Positions 26,602 through 35,180 of a DNA stretch of 64,000 nucleotides are shown here, in pieces; within the stretch, counting starts at the first letter, position 1; every line of letters begins with the position of its first letter. The position numbers and the translations under genes are program-made. The notes under the pieces are model-generated. The model saw only the letters and a list, made by a program, of their open reading frames with translations. It ran no database searches and was not told the DNA's origin. The stretch covers positions 1-64,000 of the forward strand of contig NZ_AKJX01000089.1 of assembly GCF_000276605.1 (NCBI RefSeq), in the 5' to 3' direction. Source of the stretch: Acidovorax sp. CF316 (GTDB lineage: Bacteria; Pseudomonadota; Gammaproteobacteria; Burkholderiales; Burkholderiaceae_C).

Positions 26602-28504
26602 CCGCGCCCGTCAAGACAGATATGGCTGCCGGCGCACACGATGCAGGCACCTCGCGCGGCATCGCCACGCGCACCCAGCTCACGCTGGCGGCCGTGGCGC
26701 TGCTGGCCCTGTGCTGGGGCTTCCTGCCCGACTTCACCGTGGTCGTGCTCAGCTACATCGGCCTGTACGCCATCGTCGCGGCGGGCCTGGTCATGCTCAC
26801 CGGCGTGGGCGGCATGACCTCCTTCGGCCAGGCGGCCTTCGTGGGCGTCGGTGCCTATGCCACGGCCTGGATCTGCACGGCGCCCGCGTCGGTGCAGGCG
26901 CTCTCGGGCCTGGTCGGTATGGCCGGCCTGCCCTGGGTGGGCCTGGTGCTCGGCCTTACGATCACCTTCGCGCTGGCCTGGGGCCTGGGCTCGGTCACGC
27001 TCAAACTCTCGGGCCACTACCTGCCGCTGTGCACCATCGCCTGGGGCCTGTCGCTGTACTACCTGTTCGGCAACATGGAATTCCTCGGCGGGCAGACCGG
27101 CATCACCGGCATCCCGCCGCTCGTCGTGGCCGGCGTCTCGCTGGCCTCGCCGCGCGCCATCGGCGTGCTGATCTGGGCGGTGCTGCTGGTGTCGCTGTGG
27201 CTGCTGCACAACCTGCTCGACTCGCGCGAGGGCCGCGCCATCCGCGCGCTCAAGGGCGGGCGGGTGATGGCCGAGTCCATGGGCGTGGACACGGCGCGTT
27301 ACCGCATCAAGCTTTTCGTGCTGGCGGCGCTGCTGGCGGCGATCTCGGGCTGGCTGTATGCGCACCTGCAGCGCTTTGTCAGCCCCACGCCGTTCAACCT
27401 CAACATCGGCATCGAGTACCTGTTCATGGCCGTGGTCGGTGGTGCCGGCCACCTCTGGGGTGCGGTGCTGGGCGCCACGCTCATCACCCTGCTCAAGGAA
27501 AAGCTGCAGGACGTGCTGCCCTCGCTGCTGGGCACCAGCGGCAACTTCGAGGTCATCGTCTTCGGCCTGCTCATGGTCTTCGTGCTGCAGCGCTTTGCCG
27601 ACGGCCTGTGGCCCACGCTGAACCGCCTGGGCGAGCGCTGGCTGCGCCGCGAGGCGCCGCGCACGGCAGGCCAGGCCACCGAACTGGCGCAGCGCACGCT
27701 GCCCACGGCCGGCACGGTGCTGCTGCAGGCACGCAACGTGACCAAGCGCTTCGGCGGCCTGGTCGCCAACAACAATGTCTCCATGGACGTGAAGGCCGGC
27801 GAGGTGCACGCGCTGATCGGGCCCAACGGCGCCGGCAAGAGCACCTTCTTCAACATGGTCTCGGGCGTGGACGACGCCACCGAGGGCGAGGTGCGCCTGG
27901 TGGACCAGGCCATGCTGCGCCGCCCCTCGCGCGCCTTCGCCCGCCTGGGCATGGCGCGCACCTTCCAGCACGTGCGCCTGCTGGGCCAGCGCAGCGTGGT
28001 CGAGAACGTCGCCCTGGGCGCGCACCAGCGTGCGCACCGCGGCTGGCTCGCCTCCATGCTGCGCCTGGACCGCGCCGAAGAGGCGGCCCTGCTGGCCGAG
28101 GCGCGTCGCCAGATCGAGCGCTGCGGCCTGGGGGTCCATGCCGATGCGCCCGCCGCCTCGCTGGCCCTGGGGCAGCAGCGCATCGTCGAGATCGCGCGTG
28201 CTTTGGCCGGCCAGCCGGCCATCCTGCTGCTCGACGAACCCGCCGCCGGCCTGCGCCACCTGGAAAAGAAGGCCCTGGCCGACCTGCTGCGCCAACTGCG
28301 CGCCGAGGGCCTGGGCATCCTGGTGGTGGAGCATGACATGGAGTTCGTGATGAACCTGGCCGACCGCATCACCGTGCTGGAGTTCGGCACCGTGATCGCC
28401 GAGGGCACGCCCGCACAGGTGCAGAGCAACCAGCGCGTGCTCGATGCCTACCTGGGTGGCGCCGACGACGACCTGCCCGCCGCCATTGCTGAAGGAGCCA
28501 CCGC

Positions 28505-28508
<4 letters not shown>
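26598..28508 (+). CDS. Fused ABC transporter permease and ATP-binding protein (LivM-LivG fusion)
   Basis: This 636-residue protein joins a LivM-type permease (about 30-345, with GLVMLTGVGGMTSFGQAAFVGVGAYA) to a LivG-type ATPase (about 375-620) through a short linker. The ATPase has Walker A GPNGAGKST near residue 408, Walker B ILLLDEPAAGL near 545 and an H-loop in VVEHDMEFV. The usual LSGGQ signature is replaced by LALGQQ, a recurring LivG variant. Fusions of these two parts are known in Burkholderiales. Both ends overlap neighbours by 4 bases, so the membrane and ATPase genes are translated as a coupled unit. Confidence 0.92.
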
Positions 28509-29260
<752 letters not shown>

Positions 29261-29305
29261 GCCCGCAGAGGACCGCCGTGTAACGCAGCGACCGTCCCGT
29301 TTTCA

Positions 29306-29341
29306 CCCTTTCGCAGGCCCTGGGGCTGCGGAAGGGTTTTT
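29306..29341 (+). terminator. Rho-independent terminator after livF
   Basis: An 11-bp stem (CCCTTTCGCAG with CTGCGGAAGGG, one wobble pair) with a 9-base loop is followed by five T residues. It separates the transporter operon from the second receptor gene, which then needs its own promoter or readthrough. Confidence 0.88.
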
Positions 29342-29379
29342 GCGTTGTGAAGATCCATAAATACGACAGGAGACAAAGC

Positions 29380-30546
29380 ATGAAGACAGGCGTTCGGCCG
29401 GGGTTGGCGCGCAGGGAGTTTTTGCGTTCGGGTGGGGCATTGGCCGCGGGCCTGGCGGGCACGGCCTGGGCCCAGGACAGCGCGGGCGGGGCCGATGGCG
29501 AGATCGTCATCGGCCAGTCCTGCCAATTGAGCGGTCCATTGGCCGCGCTCACCACCGAGGTGCGCCAGGGTGCAAGCCTCTACTTCGACCACGTGAATGC
29601 CTCGGGAGGCGTGCGCGGCCGCAAGATCCGCGTGGTCGCCATCGACGACGCCTACGACCCCAAGAAGGCCGCCGAGAACACGAAGAAGCTGATCGACGAG
29701 GACAAGGTGCTGGCGCTGTTCCAGTACGCCGGCACGCCGCCCGCGCTGGCCGCCCTGCCGATTGCCGAGGAGCGCGGCGTGCCCTTCATCGCGCCGTTCA
29801 CCGGCTCGGACGGCCTGCGCCAGCCTGGCAGCCGCTATGTCTTCAACATCAAGGCCGGCTATGCGGCCGAGCTCGACGCCACGGTCAAGCAACTGGCCTC
29901 GGTGGGCATCTCGCGCATCGCCGCGGTCTACCTCAACAACCCGTTCGGCACGGGCGGACTGGCCTCGGTCGAGAAGTCCGTGCAGGTCCACAAGGTGACC
30001 CTGGCGGTCAAGGCCCCGCTGGAGGTGGACGGCTCGAAGATGGCGGACGCCGTGGCCACCGTGGCCAAGGAGTCGCCCCAGGCCATCATCGTCATCAGCG
30101 CGGGCAAGCCCAGCGTGGATTTCGTCGATGCCTACCTCAATGCCGGCCACCGCTCCACCTTCTACATGCTCTCGGTGATCAGCAATTCCCAGCTCGTGAA
30201 AGCGCTGGGCGAGCGCGCACGGGGCGTGGTGGTGTCGCAGGTCGTGCCCTCGCCCTGGAACCAGAGCATGCCGATCTCGCGCGAGTTCCAGACCCTGGCC
30301 AAGGCCAAGGGCATCACCGAGTACACCTTCAGCCAGATGGAGGGCTTCATTTCCGCCCGCTTCCTGGTCGAGGCGCTGCAGCGCGCCGGCGCCAAGCCCA
30401 CCCGCGCCGGCCTGGTCCAGGCCATGGAGTCGATGAAGAACCTGAACCTGGGCGGCTACCCCGTGGAGCTGTCGGCCACCCAACACAGCTCGGGCAAGTT
30501 CGTCGATCTGCTCATGATGGGCCGCGACGGCCGTTTCACGAAGTAG
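29380..30546 (+). CDS. ABC transporter substrate-binding protein, Tat-like signal
   Basis: This 388-residue receptor has an N-terminal RREFLRSGGALAAGLAG signal with twin Arg, resembling a Tat signal, cut near TAWAQ. The mature part has the type I periplasmic fold with IVIGQSCQLSGPLAAL, ASLYFDHVNASGGVRGRKI and DDAYDPKKAAENTKKLI, as in LivJ-type receptors. It follows the liv-like operon but after a terminator, so it may give the transporter a second substrate range. An AGGAGACA site precedes the ATG at 29380; a GTG at 29347 is in frame but less likely. The stop codon lies at the edge of an inverted-repeat element. Confidence 0.88.
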   Translation: MKTGVRPGLARREFLRSGGALAAGLAGTAWAQDSAGGADGEIVIGQSCQLSGPLAALTTEVRQGASLYFDHVNASGGVRGRKIRVVAIDDAYDPKKAAENTKKLIDEDKVLALFQYAGTPPALAALPIAEERGVPFIAPFTGSDGLRQPGSRYVFNIKAGYAAELDATVKQLASVGISRIAAVYLNNPFGTGGLASVEKSVQVHKVTLAVKAPLEVDGSKMADAVATVAKESPQAIIVISAGKPSVDFVDAYLNAGHRSTFYMLSVISNSQLVKALGERARGVVVSQVVPSPWNQSMPISREFQTLAKAKGITEYTFSQMEGFISARFLVEALQRAGAKPTRAGLVQAMESMKNLNLGGYPVELSATQHSSGKFVDLLMMGRDGRFTK

Positions 30547-30920
30547 GAGCGACTCAAAAACTCTTCTGGCGTCGTTGCTGCGTCTTGTCGTACTAGAGCC
30601 TGTCCACGGCCTTTTACGGGGATGCGCATGCAGTCCACGGTGCGTCCGTCTAGGCGCGCGCCGCTGCCCATGCCGGTGGCATGGGCAAGGTGGGCAACGA
30701 CGAGGGGCGGGGCGTGGGCTGCATGCCCTTCGGGTTGCCACCTCCGGCAGGCCCATGCGGCGTTGCCCATCCTTGATGGACATGCGTCCATCTGCGGTGG
30801 GCGCCTTGCCTGATCCTCCCGGAGGAGGCAACGCAACCCCGTAAAAGGCCGTGGACGGGCTCCGACTGCCTGCGACGCAGCGCCTAGCCAGAACCGCTTC
30901 GCTGAGCTTTTGAGCCGCTC
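30546..30920. mobile_element. Nested inverted-repeat element (MITE-like or structured intergenic element)
   Basis: Outer arms of 18 bp (30546-30563 and 30903-30920, two mismatches) enclose inner arms of 26 bp (30596-30621 and 30837-30862, one mismatch). The core contains more perfect hairpins: GCCCATGCC/GGCATGGGC (about 30667-30688) and GATGGAC/GTCCATC (about 30775-30793). There is no credible coding capacity and no clear target-site duplication. The left end touches the stop codon of the preceding receptor gene. Size and shape fit a non-autonomous element or a large folded RNA; it fills the gap between two convergent genes. Confidence 0.55.
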
Positions 30921-30938
30921 CGAGGCGGGGCCCGCTGC

Positions 30939-31844
30939 TCAGGAGTTCAGCAGCGCGCCGCCCTCGGAGGACTCCAGCAGGCGCGTGAGCAGCGGGTGCA
31001 TGACCTTGCGCGCGTTGTAGATCAGGTGGAACTGCTCCTGCACGTCGGGCGTAGCGCCCACCTGCACCAGCCCATGGGTCTTTTGCAGGTGCGCGCCCAC
31101 CGACATGGGCGCCGGCATCACACCCATGCCCGTGGCGGCAAAGGTGCTGAGCAGGGCGCTGTCCTCGAACTCGCCCGCAATGCGCGGGCGGATGCGCTCG
31201 CGCTCCAGCCAGTGGTCGATGCGCGCACGCATGGCGGCATGGTCGGTGGGCAGCAGCACGGGCACCACGGCCAGGCTCTGCGGAAACTGCTGCGCCGCCG
31301 CCTCGGCCCATACGGGTGGGGCGTACCAGGCCACGGCACTCGTGCCCAGCAGCTGGCTGGTGGTCTTGAGGGCCGGGTTGGGCGGTGCGGCGCGGTCGGC
31401 CAGCACCGCGTCGAGCTTGTGCAGCGCGAGCTCGCCGAGCAGCGGCTGGAACTCCCCCTCGTGGCACAGCAGGCGCAGGTGCGGTTCGTCGAGCACCGGC
31501 GTCAGCAGCCGGTGCATGGCCAGCTTGGCGATGCCGTCCGAGATGCCCAGGTTCAGCCGCAGCGTCTGGCCGCTGGCGGCTTCGCGCACGCGGTGCGTCA
31601 ACTGCTCACCCAGGGCAAAGATGTGGTCGGCCTCGTGCAAGGCGGCCACGCCGGCTTCGGTCAGCACCAGGCTGCGCCCCTCGGTGCGCAGCAGGCTGGT
31701 GCCCAGGGCCTGCTCGAGCAGGCGCACCTGGGCGCTGATTGTCTGCACGGCCATGTCCAGCCGCTCGGCGGCGCGCGCGATGCCGCCCTCCTTGGCGACC
31801 ACCCAGAAGTAGTACAGATGGCGGTAGTTGAAGCTCTGGCTCAT
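30939..31844 (-). CDS. nhaR: NhaR-type LysR-family regulator
   Basis: This 301-residue LysR regulator opens with FNYRHLYYFWVVAKEGGIARAAERLDMAVQTISAQVRLLE. Its YFW segment and AVQTIS recognition helix are typical of NhaR, the activator of sodium-proton antiporter genes. The co-inducer domain follows from about residue 90 and includes GISDGIAKLAMHRLL and FEDSALLSTFAATGMGV. No nhaA is in view; it is divergent from terC with a 255-base gap, so terC or a distant antiporter could be its target. The frame stays open upstream to 33515 but only as an antisense shadow of terC. Confidence 0.85.
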   Translation of the reverse strand: MSQSFNYRHLYYFWVVAKEGGIARAAERLDMAVQTISAQVRLLEQALGTSLLRTEGRSLVLTEAGVAALHEADHIFALGEQLTHRVREAASGQTLRLNLGISDGIAKLAMHRLLTPVLDEPHLRLLCHEGEFQPLLGELALHKLDAVLADRAAPPNPALKTTSQLLGTSAVAWYAPPVWAEAAAQQFPQSLAVVPVLLPTDHAAMRARIDHWLERERIRPRIAGEFEDSALLSTFAATGMGVMPAPMSVGAHLQKTHGLVQVGATPDVQEQFHLIYNARKVMHPLLTRLLESSEGGALLNS

Positions 31845-31994
31845 GGTCTGGGTTGTCCCACCGGTGGAAAGGGGTATCCGTAAAAAGTGTTTGGTTCGTA
31901 AAAACCAGATGAATGGTATCGAAAAGACAGGTTTTAAAGATGCAAAGGCATCCCTACAGTGCGGGCTTGCCTTGAATTTCCCAGGAGATACCTC

Positions 31995-32069
31995 ATGCAC
32001 GACACCGCCGTCCACACCCCCGCCACCCCGACCCCGGGCCTGCCACCCCTGCCGCGTTCGCGGCGCTGA
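31995..32069 (+). CDS. Candidate proline-rich leader peptide upstream of terC
   Basis: A 24-codon frame begins at ATG 31995, eight bases after an AGGAG site, and ends at TGA 32067. The peptide is proline-rich (TPATPTPGLPPLP) and basic at its end (RSRR). Its stop codon lies in the loop of a perfect stem GCGGCG-CTGA-CGCCGC (32060-32075). That stem competes with GCCGC-GTTC-GCGGC (32051-32064). The terC ribosome site (32086-32090) is just downstream. This layout is what a translational attenuator would look like; function is inferred. Confidence 0.45.
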   Translation: MHDTAVHTPATPTPGLPPLPRSRR

Positions 32070-32075
32070 CGCCGC
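32051..32075 (+). promoter_or_regulatory. Mutually exclusive hairpins ahead of terC
   Basis: Two perfect stems share the bases 32060-32064, so only one can form at a time. The second holds the leader stop codon in its tetraloop. Ribosome position on the leader would decide which forms, about ten bases before the terC ribosome site. No yybP-ykoY manganese riboswitch core was found. Confidence 0.4.
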
Positions 32076-32099
32076 CGCTGCGCGAAGGAGAACGACATC

Positions 32100-33074
32100 A
32101 TGGAAACCATTGGAACCTGGTGGATGTGGGCGGGATTCGCCGTCTTCGTGGTCGTTGCCATCGGCATCGACCTGTTGGTGATGGAGCGCCAGGGCGCGCA
32201 CAAGGTCACGACCAAGGAGGCCCTCAAGTGGAGCGCCCTGTGGTTCTCGCTGGCCTTCGTCTTCGTGGCCGGCCTGTGGTGGTACCTGGACGGCAGCCAG
32301 GGCCGCGAGGTGGCCAACACCGTGTCGATGCAGTTCATCACCGGCTACCTGGTGGAGAAAAGCCTGTCCATCGACAACATCTTCGTGTTCCTGATGCTGT
32401 TCAGCTACTTCGCGGTACCGGCACAACACCAGAAGCGCGCGCTGATCATCGGCATCATCGGCGCCATCGTGCTGCGCACGCTGCTGATCCTGGCAGGCGC
32501 CTGGCTGCTGGCTTCGTTCCACTGGCTGCTCTATGTCTTCGGTGCCTTCCTGGTGTTCACGGGTGCCAAGATGTGGTTCGCTGCCGGCCAGGAGCCCGAC
32601 ATCGCGACCAACCCGGTGCTGCGCTTTTTGCGCAAGCGCATCCGCATCGCCGACGTGTTCGATGGCGAGAAGCTGACCACCACCATCAACGGCGTCAAGC
32701 ACTACACGCCGCTGTTCGTGGTGCTCATCCTGATCGGCACCACGGACATCATCTTCGCGGTGGACAGCATCCCGGCCATCTTCGCGATCACCAGCGACCC
32801 GTTCATCGTGCTCACGGCCAACATCTTCGCCATCCTGGGCCTGCGTGCGCTGTACTTCCTGCTCGCCGACCTGGCCGACCGCTTCCACCTGCTGGCCTAT
32901 GGCCTGGCCCTGGTGCTGGTGTTCATCGGCAGCAAGATGCTGCTCATCGACCTGGTGAAGATCCCGATCGGCTACGCTCTGCTGGTCACGGCAGGCCTGA
33001 TCGCCGGCTCCATCGTGCTGTCGCTGCGCAGCTCGGCCGGCAGCCCGCCCGCTGCACAGCCTCCCAAGCCCTGA
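32100..33074 (+). CDS. terC: TerC/Alx-family membrane protein
   Basis: This 324-residue integral membrane protein has nine or so hydrophobic segments. The acidic intramembrane motifs of TerC/Alx proteins are EKSLSIDNIFVFLMLFSYF and GTTDIIFAVDSIPAIFAITSDPFIV. Members are linked to manganese export, to metallation of exoenzymes, and to tellurite or alkaline-pH responses. An AGGAG site lies nine bases before the ATG at 32100. Upstream are the leader peptide and alternative hairpins; downstream two small membrane genes follow in the same direction. Confidence 0.93.
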   Translation: METIGTWWMWAGFAVFVVVAIGIDLLVMERQGAHKVTTKEALKWSALWFSLAFVFVAGLWWYLDGSQGREVANTVSMQFITGYLVEKSLSIDNIFVFLMLFSYFAVPAQHQKRALIIGIIGAIVLRTLLILAGAWLLASFHWLLYVFGAFLVFTGAKMWFAAGQEPDIATNPVLRFLRKRIRIADVFDGEKLTTTINGVKHYTPLFVVLILIGTTDIIFAVDSIPAIFAITSDPFIVLTANIFAILGLRALYFLLADLADRFHLLAYGLALVLVFIGSKMLLIDLVKIPIGYALLVTAGLIAGSIVLSLRSSAGSPPAAQPPKP

Positions 33075-33086
33075 AGGAAACCTGCC

Positions 33087-33245
33087 ATGGACATGATCGA
33101 ATCGGTGATGCTCACCCTGCTGGTGGCCCTGGCGGGCACGGCCTTGATGGCCTGGCGCCTGGGCAACGAGCGGCGCGACGTGGGCCTGCTCACCGCCCTG
33201 GCGGCGCTGTGGGGCCTGGCCACCGCCGCAGCCTTCAGCTGGTGA
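33087..33245 (+). CDS. Small two-helix membrane protein (52 residues)
   Basis: An ATG at 33087, 12 bases after terC and preceded by a purine-rich GAAGGAAA site, opens a 52-residue frame ending at TGA 33243-33245. It begins MDMIESVMLTLLVALAGTAL and shows two hydrophobic stretches (about 5-20 and 33-50) around a charged loop (WRLGNERRDVG). The next gene starts 10 bases later, so it sits inside a tight operon. No family is recognised; coding is supported by ribosome site, spacing and composition. Confidence 0.6.
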   Translation: MDMIESVMLTLLVALAGTALMAWRLGNERRDVGLLTALAALWGLATAAAFSW

Positions 33246-33255
33246 CCGCAGGACC

Positions 33256-33822
33256 ATGCGGATGCTGAGCACCCTGCGCCGCAAGCTGCGGCACCTGGAG
33301 CCAAGCGTGCGCGACCAGCTGGCGCGCACGGCATTGGCCCGTGCCGTGCCCTGGATGGAGCAGCGCGCGCTGTTCCGCTTCCAGCGCGAGCCGCTGGCGC
33401 GCGGGGTGGCTGCCGGCCTGTTCTGCGGGCTCATCCCCGGCCCGCTGCAATTGGTGGGGGCGGTCGGTGCCTGCGCCTGGCTGCGCGGCAATGTGGTCGC
33501 CGGCGGCGTCACCACCTTCTACACCAACCCGCTGACCACCGTGCCCCTGTACGTGCTGGCCTTCCAAATGGGCTCGCTGGTGCTCCCTGGCGAACAGTCG
33601 CTGCCGGCCTTCAACGCGGACGGCCCGGCCGGCGCCTTCAGCGTGCAAGCGCTGGCCGAGTGGATGCAGGCCCTGGGCACGCCATTGCTGGTCGGCCTGC
33701 CGGTGCTGGGTCTGGTCCTGGCAGTGCTGGGCTATGCAGTGGTGCAGGCCCTGTGGCTGGCCCCCGTACTGCAGCGCGGGCGCCGCCTGCAGCGTGCGCG
33801 GGCCCTGCGCGGCCCGCCGTGA
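33256..33822 (+). CDS. DUF2062 membrane protein
   Basis: This 188-residue protein carries the DUF2062 core with GVAAGLFCGLIPGPLQLVGAVGACAWLRGN and TTFYTNPLTTVPLYVLAFQMGSLVLPG. A second hydrophobic segment is near residues 140-165. Function of the family is unknown; it is an inner-membrane protein widespread in proteobacteria. It follows the 52-residue gene by 10 bases and converges on a Bug gene 9 bases away. Confidence 0.85.
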   Translation: MRMLSTLRRKLRHLEPSVRDQLARTALARAVPWMEQRALFRFQREPLARGVAAGLFCGLIPGPLQLVGAVGACAWLRGNVVAGGVTTFYTNPLTTVPLYVLAFQMGSLVLPGEQSLPAFNADGPAGAFSVQALAEWMQALGTPLLVGLPVLGLVLAVLGYAVVQALWLAPVLQRGRRLQRARALRGPP

Positions 33823-33831
33823 GCCGGCGGT

Positions 33832-34803
33832 TCAATCCAGCTTGACGCCGACCTTGGTAATCACACGGCCCCATTTTTCGCGCTCGGCGCGCGCATAGCT
33901 GCCCATCTGGGCCGGGGTGCCGGGCAGGGGCTCCACGCCCAGGGCCTGCAGGCGCGCCCGGGTGCGCGTGTCGGCCAGGGCGGTCTGCAGCGCCTTGCTG
34001 AACTGGGCCACGGCCTCGGGCGAGGTGCCCGTGGGGGCCACCAGCCCCTGCCATGCATAGCCCTCGAATCCCTGCAGCCCCTGCTCCTGGATGGTCGGCA
34101 CATCGGGCATGGTCGCCACGCGCTGCGGGCTGGCCACACCGATGGCGCGCACCTTGTTCGTGGCGAGGAAGGGGTAGACCGTGGCGCTGTCGATCCACAT
34201 CGCCGGCACCTGGCCGCCGATCACGTCCTGGATGGCCGGGGCCGCGCCGCGGTAGGGCACGTGGGTGAGCTTGAGGCCGCTCTGCTCGCGGAACAGCTCG
34301 CCCACCAGGTGGTGCGGGCTGCCCGGCCCGGCGGATGCCCAGTTCACGCCATCGGCGTTGCCCTTGGCCCAGGCCATGAACTCCTTGAGGTTCCTGGCGG
34401 GCACGCTGTTCGAGACCACCAGAAACATCGGAAAGCGCACCAGCAGCCCCACGGGCTGGAAGTCCTTCTCGGCGTTGTAGCTCAGCTTGCTGAACAAGAA
34501 GGGGTTGGCCGCCAGCGTGGCGAAGTCGGCCGAGAAGATCAGGTTGCCCAGGTCCTTGCTGCGCGCCGCATAGTCGGCCGCGATGTTGGTGCCCGCGCCC
34601 GGCTTGTTGTTGATGATGACGGGGCGGCCCAGGCTGGCGCCCATGGATTCGGCGATGGTGCGCGCCACGATGTCCGAGCCGCCCCCGGCGGCATAGCCGA
34701 CCACCCATTCCAGGGGCTTGCCGTTGTCCTGCGCATGCAGGGGCAGGGCGAGGGGCGTGAGTGCCAGTCCCGCAAGGGTGGCGAGGAAGTGTTTGCGCAG
34801 CAT
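33832..34803 (-). CDS. Bug-family tripartite tricarboxylate transporter receptor protein
   Basis: This 323-residue periplasmic receptor has a signal peptide (about 1-24, ending LPLHAQ) and the Bug core LEWVVGYAAGGGSDIVARTIAESMG, VIINNKPGAGTNIAADYAA, HVPYRGAAPAIQDVIGGQVPAMW and DVPTIQEQG. It is the last gene of a - strand set with DUF2783, a flavin hydroxylase and an MBL-fold protein, which suggests its ligand is an aromatic acid handled by that set. The ATG at 34803 (MLRKHFLATL) is favoured; an upstream in-frame start gives a poor signal. Confidence 0.9.
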   Translation of the reverse strand: MLRKHFLATLAGLALTPLALPLHAQDNGKPLEWVVGYAAGGGSDIVARTIAESMGASLGRPVIINNKPGAGTNIAADYAARSKDLGNLIFSADFATLAANPFLFSKLSYNAEKDFQPVGLLVRFPMFLVVSNSVPARNLKEFMAWAKGNADGVNWASAGPGSPHHLVGELFREQSGLKLTHVPYRGAAPAIQDVIGGQVPAMWIDSATVYPFLATNKVRAIGVASPQRVATMPDVPTIQEQGLQGFEGYAWQGLVAPTGTSPEAVAQFSKALQTALADTRTRARLQALGVEPLPGTPAQMGSYARAEREKWGRVITKVGVKLD

Positions 34804-34912
34804 GGTGTTGTCTCCGGTGGTCAAGGGGGGATGGTTTGGGCACAGCGGCGCCGCAGGCCCTGTCTGTGCAGGGCTTGCGCGGTGGCTGAATGGTGGGCGG
34901 TTGTGGGCGGCG

Positions 34913-35170
34913 TCAGGCCGCAGCGTGTACCGGGGCGACCGGTGTCACGGGCGCGATGCCCGCGCTGCCGGCGGGCACCGTGGTGCCGCGTGCGAACTGC
35001 AGTGCCTGCAGCAGCGTGGCCTGGTCGCCGATGTGGTTGGCCAGCAGCAGGATCAGGCGGGCGTTCATCGCATGGCTCTCGGGCGGGGTCAGGCCGTTGT
35101 GGCTGGTGATCAGGGCCTCGTAGAAATCGTCGCAGGCCTGCAGGCGGGGCTGGGTGTCGAGCATGCTCAT
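34913..35170 (-). CDS. DUF2783 small protein
   Basis: This 85-residue protein resembles DUF2783, a family found beside FAD-dependent aromatic hydroxylases. The conserved part is CDDFYEALITSHNGLTPPESHAMNARLILLLANHIGD. The last about 20 residues are an Ala/Pro/Val tail. The start at 35170 is 10 bases after the hydroxylase stop; a second Met at 35164 is possible. Biochemical role is unknown; constant pairing suggests a partner or stabiliser of the hydroxylase. Confidence 0.8.
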   Translation of the reverse strand: MSMLDTQPRLQACDDFYEALITSHNGLTPPESHAMNARLILLLANHIGDQATLLQALQFARGTTVPAGSAGIAPVTPVAPVHAAA

Positions 35171-35180
35171 GGCTCCTTTG

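Noticed and set aside
30546-30920. Protein-coding gene inside the inverted-repeat element
   Set aside because: Frames of 60-126 residues have shadow-like composition, no ribosome site and are disrupted by the hairpins.
30541-30925. Target-site duplication flanking the inverted-repeat element
   Set aside because: No matching direct repeat was seen beside either the outer or the inner arms.
31845-32099. yybP-ykoY manganese riboswitch before terC
   Set aside because: The conserved GGGGAGUAG-type core could not be found; a leader peptide explains the region better.
31845-33515. Upstream extension of the nhaR frame to 858 residues
   Set aside because: The extension is antisense to terC and the genes after it. 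The LysR domain starts naturally at the ATG at 31844.
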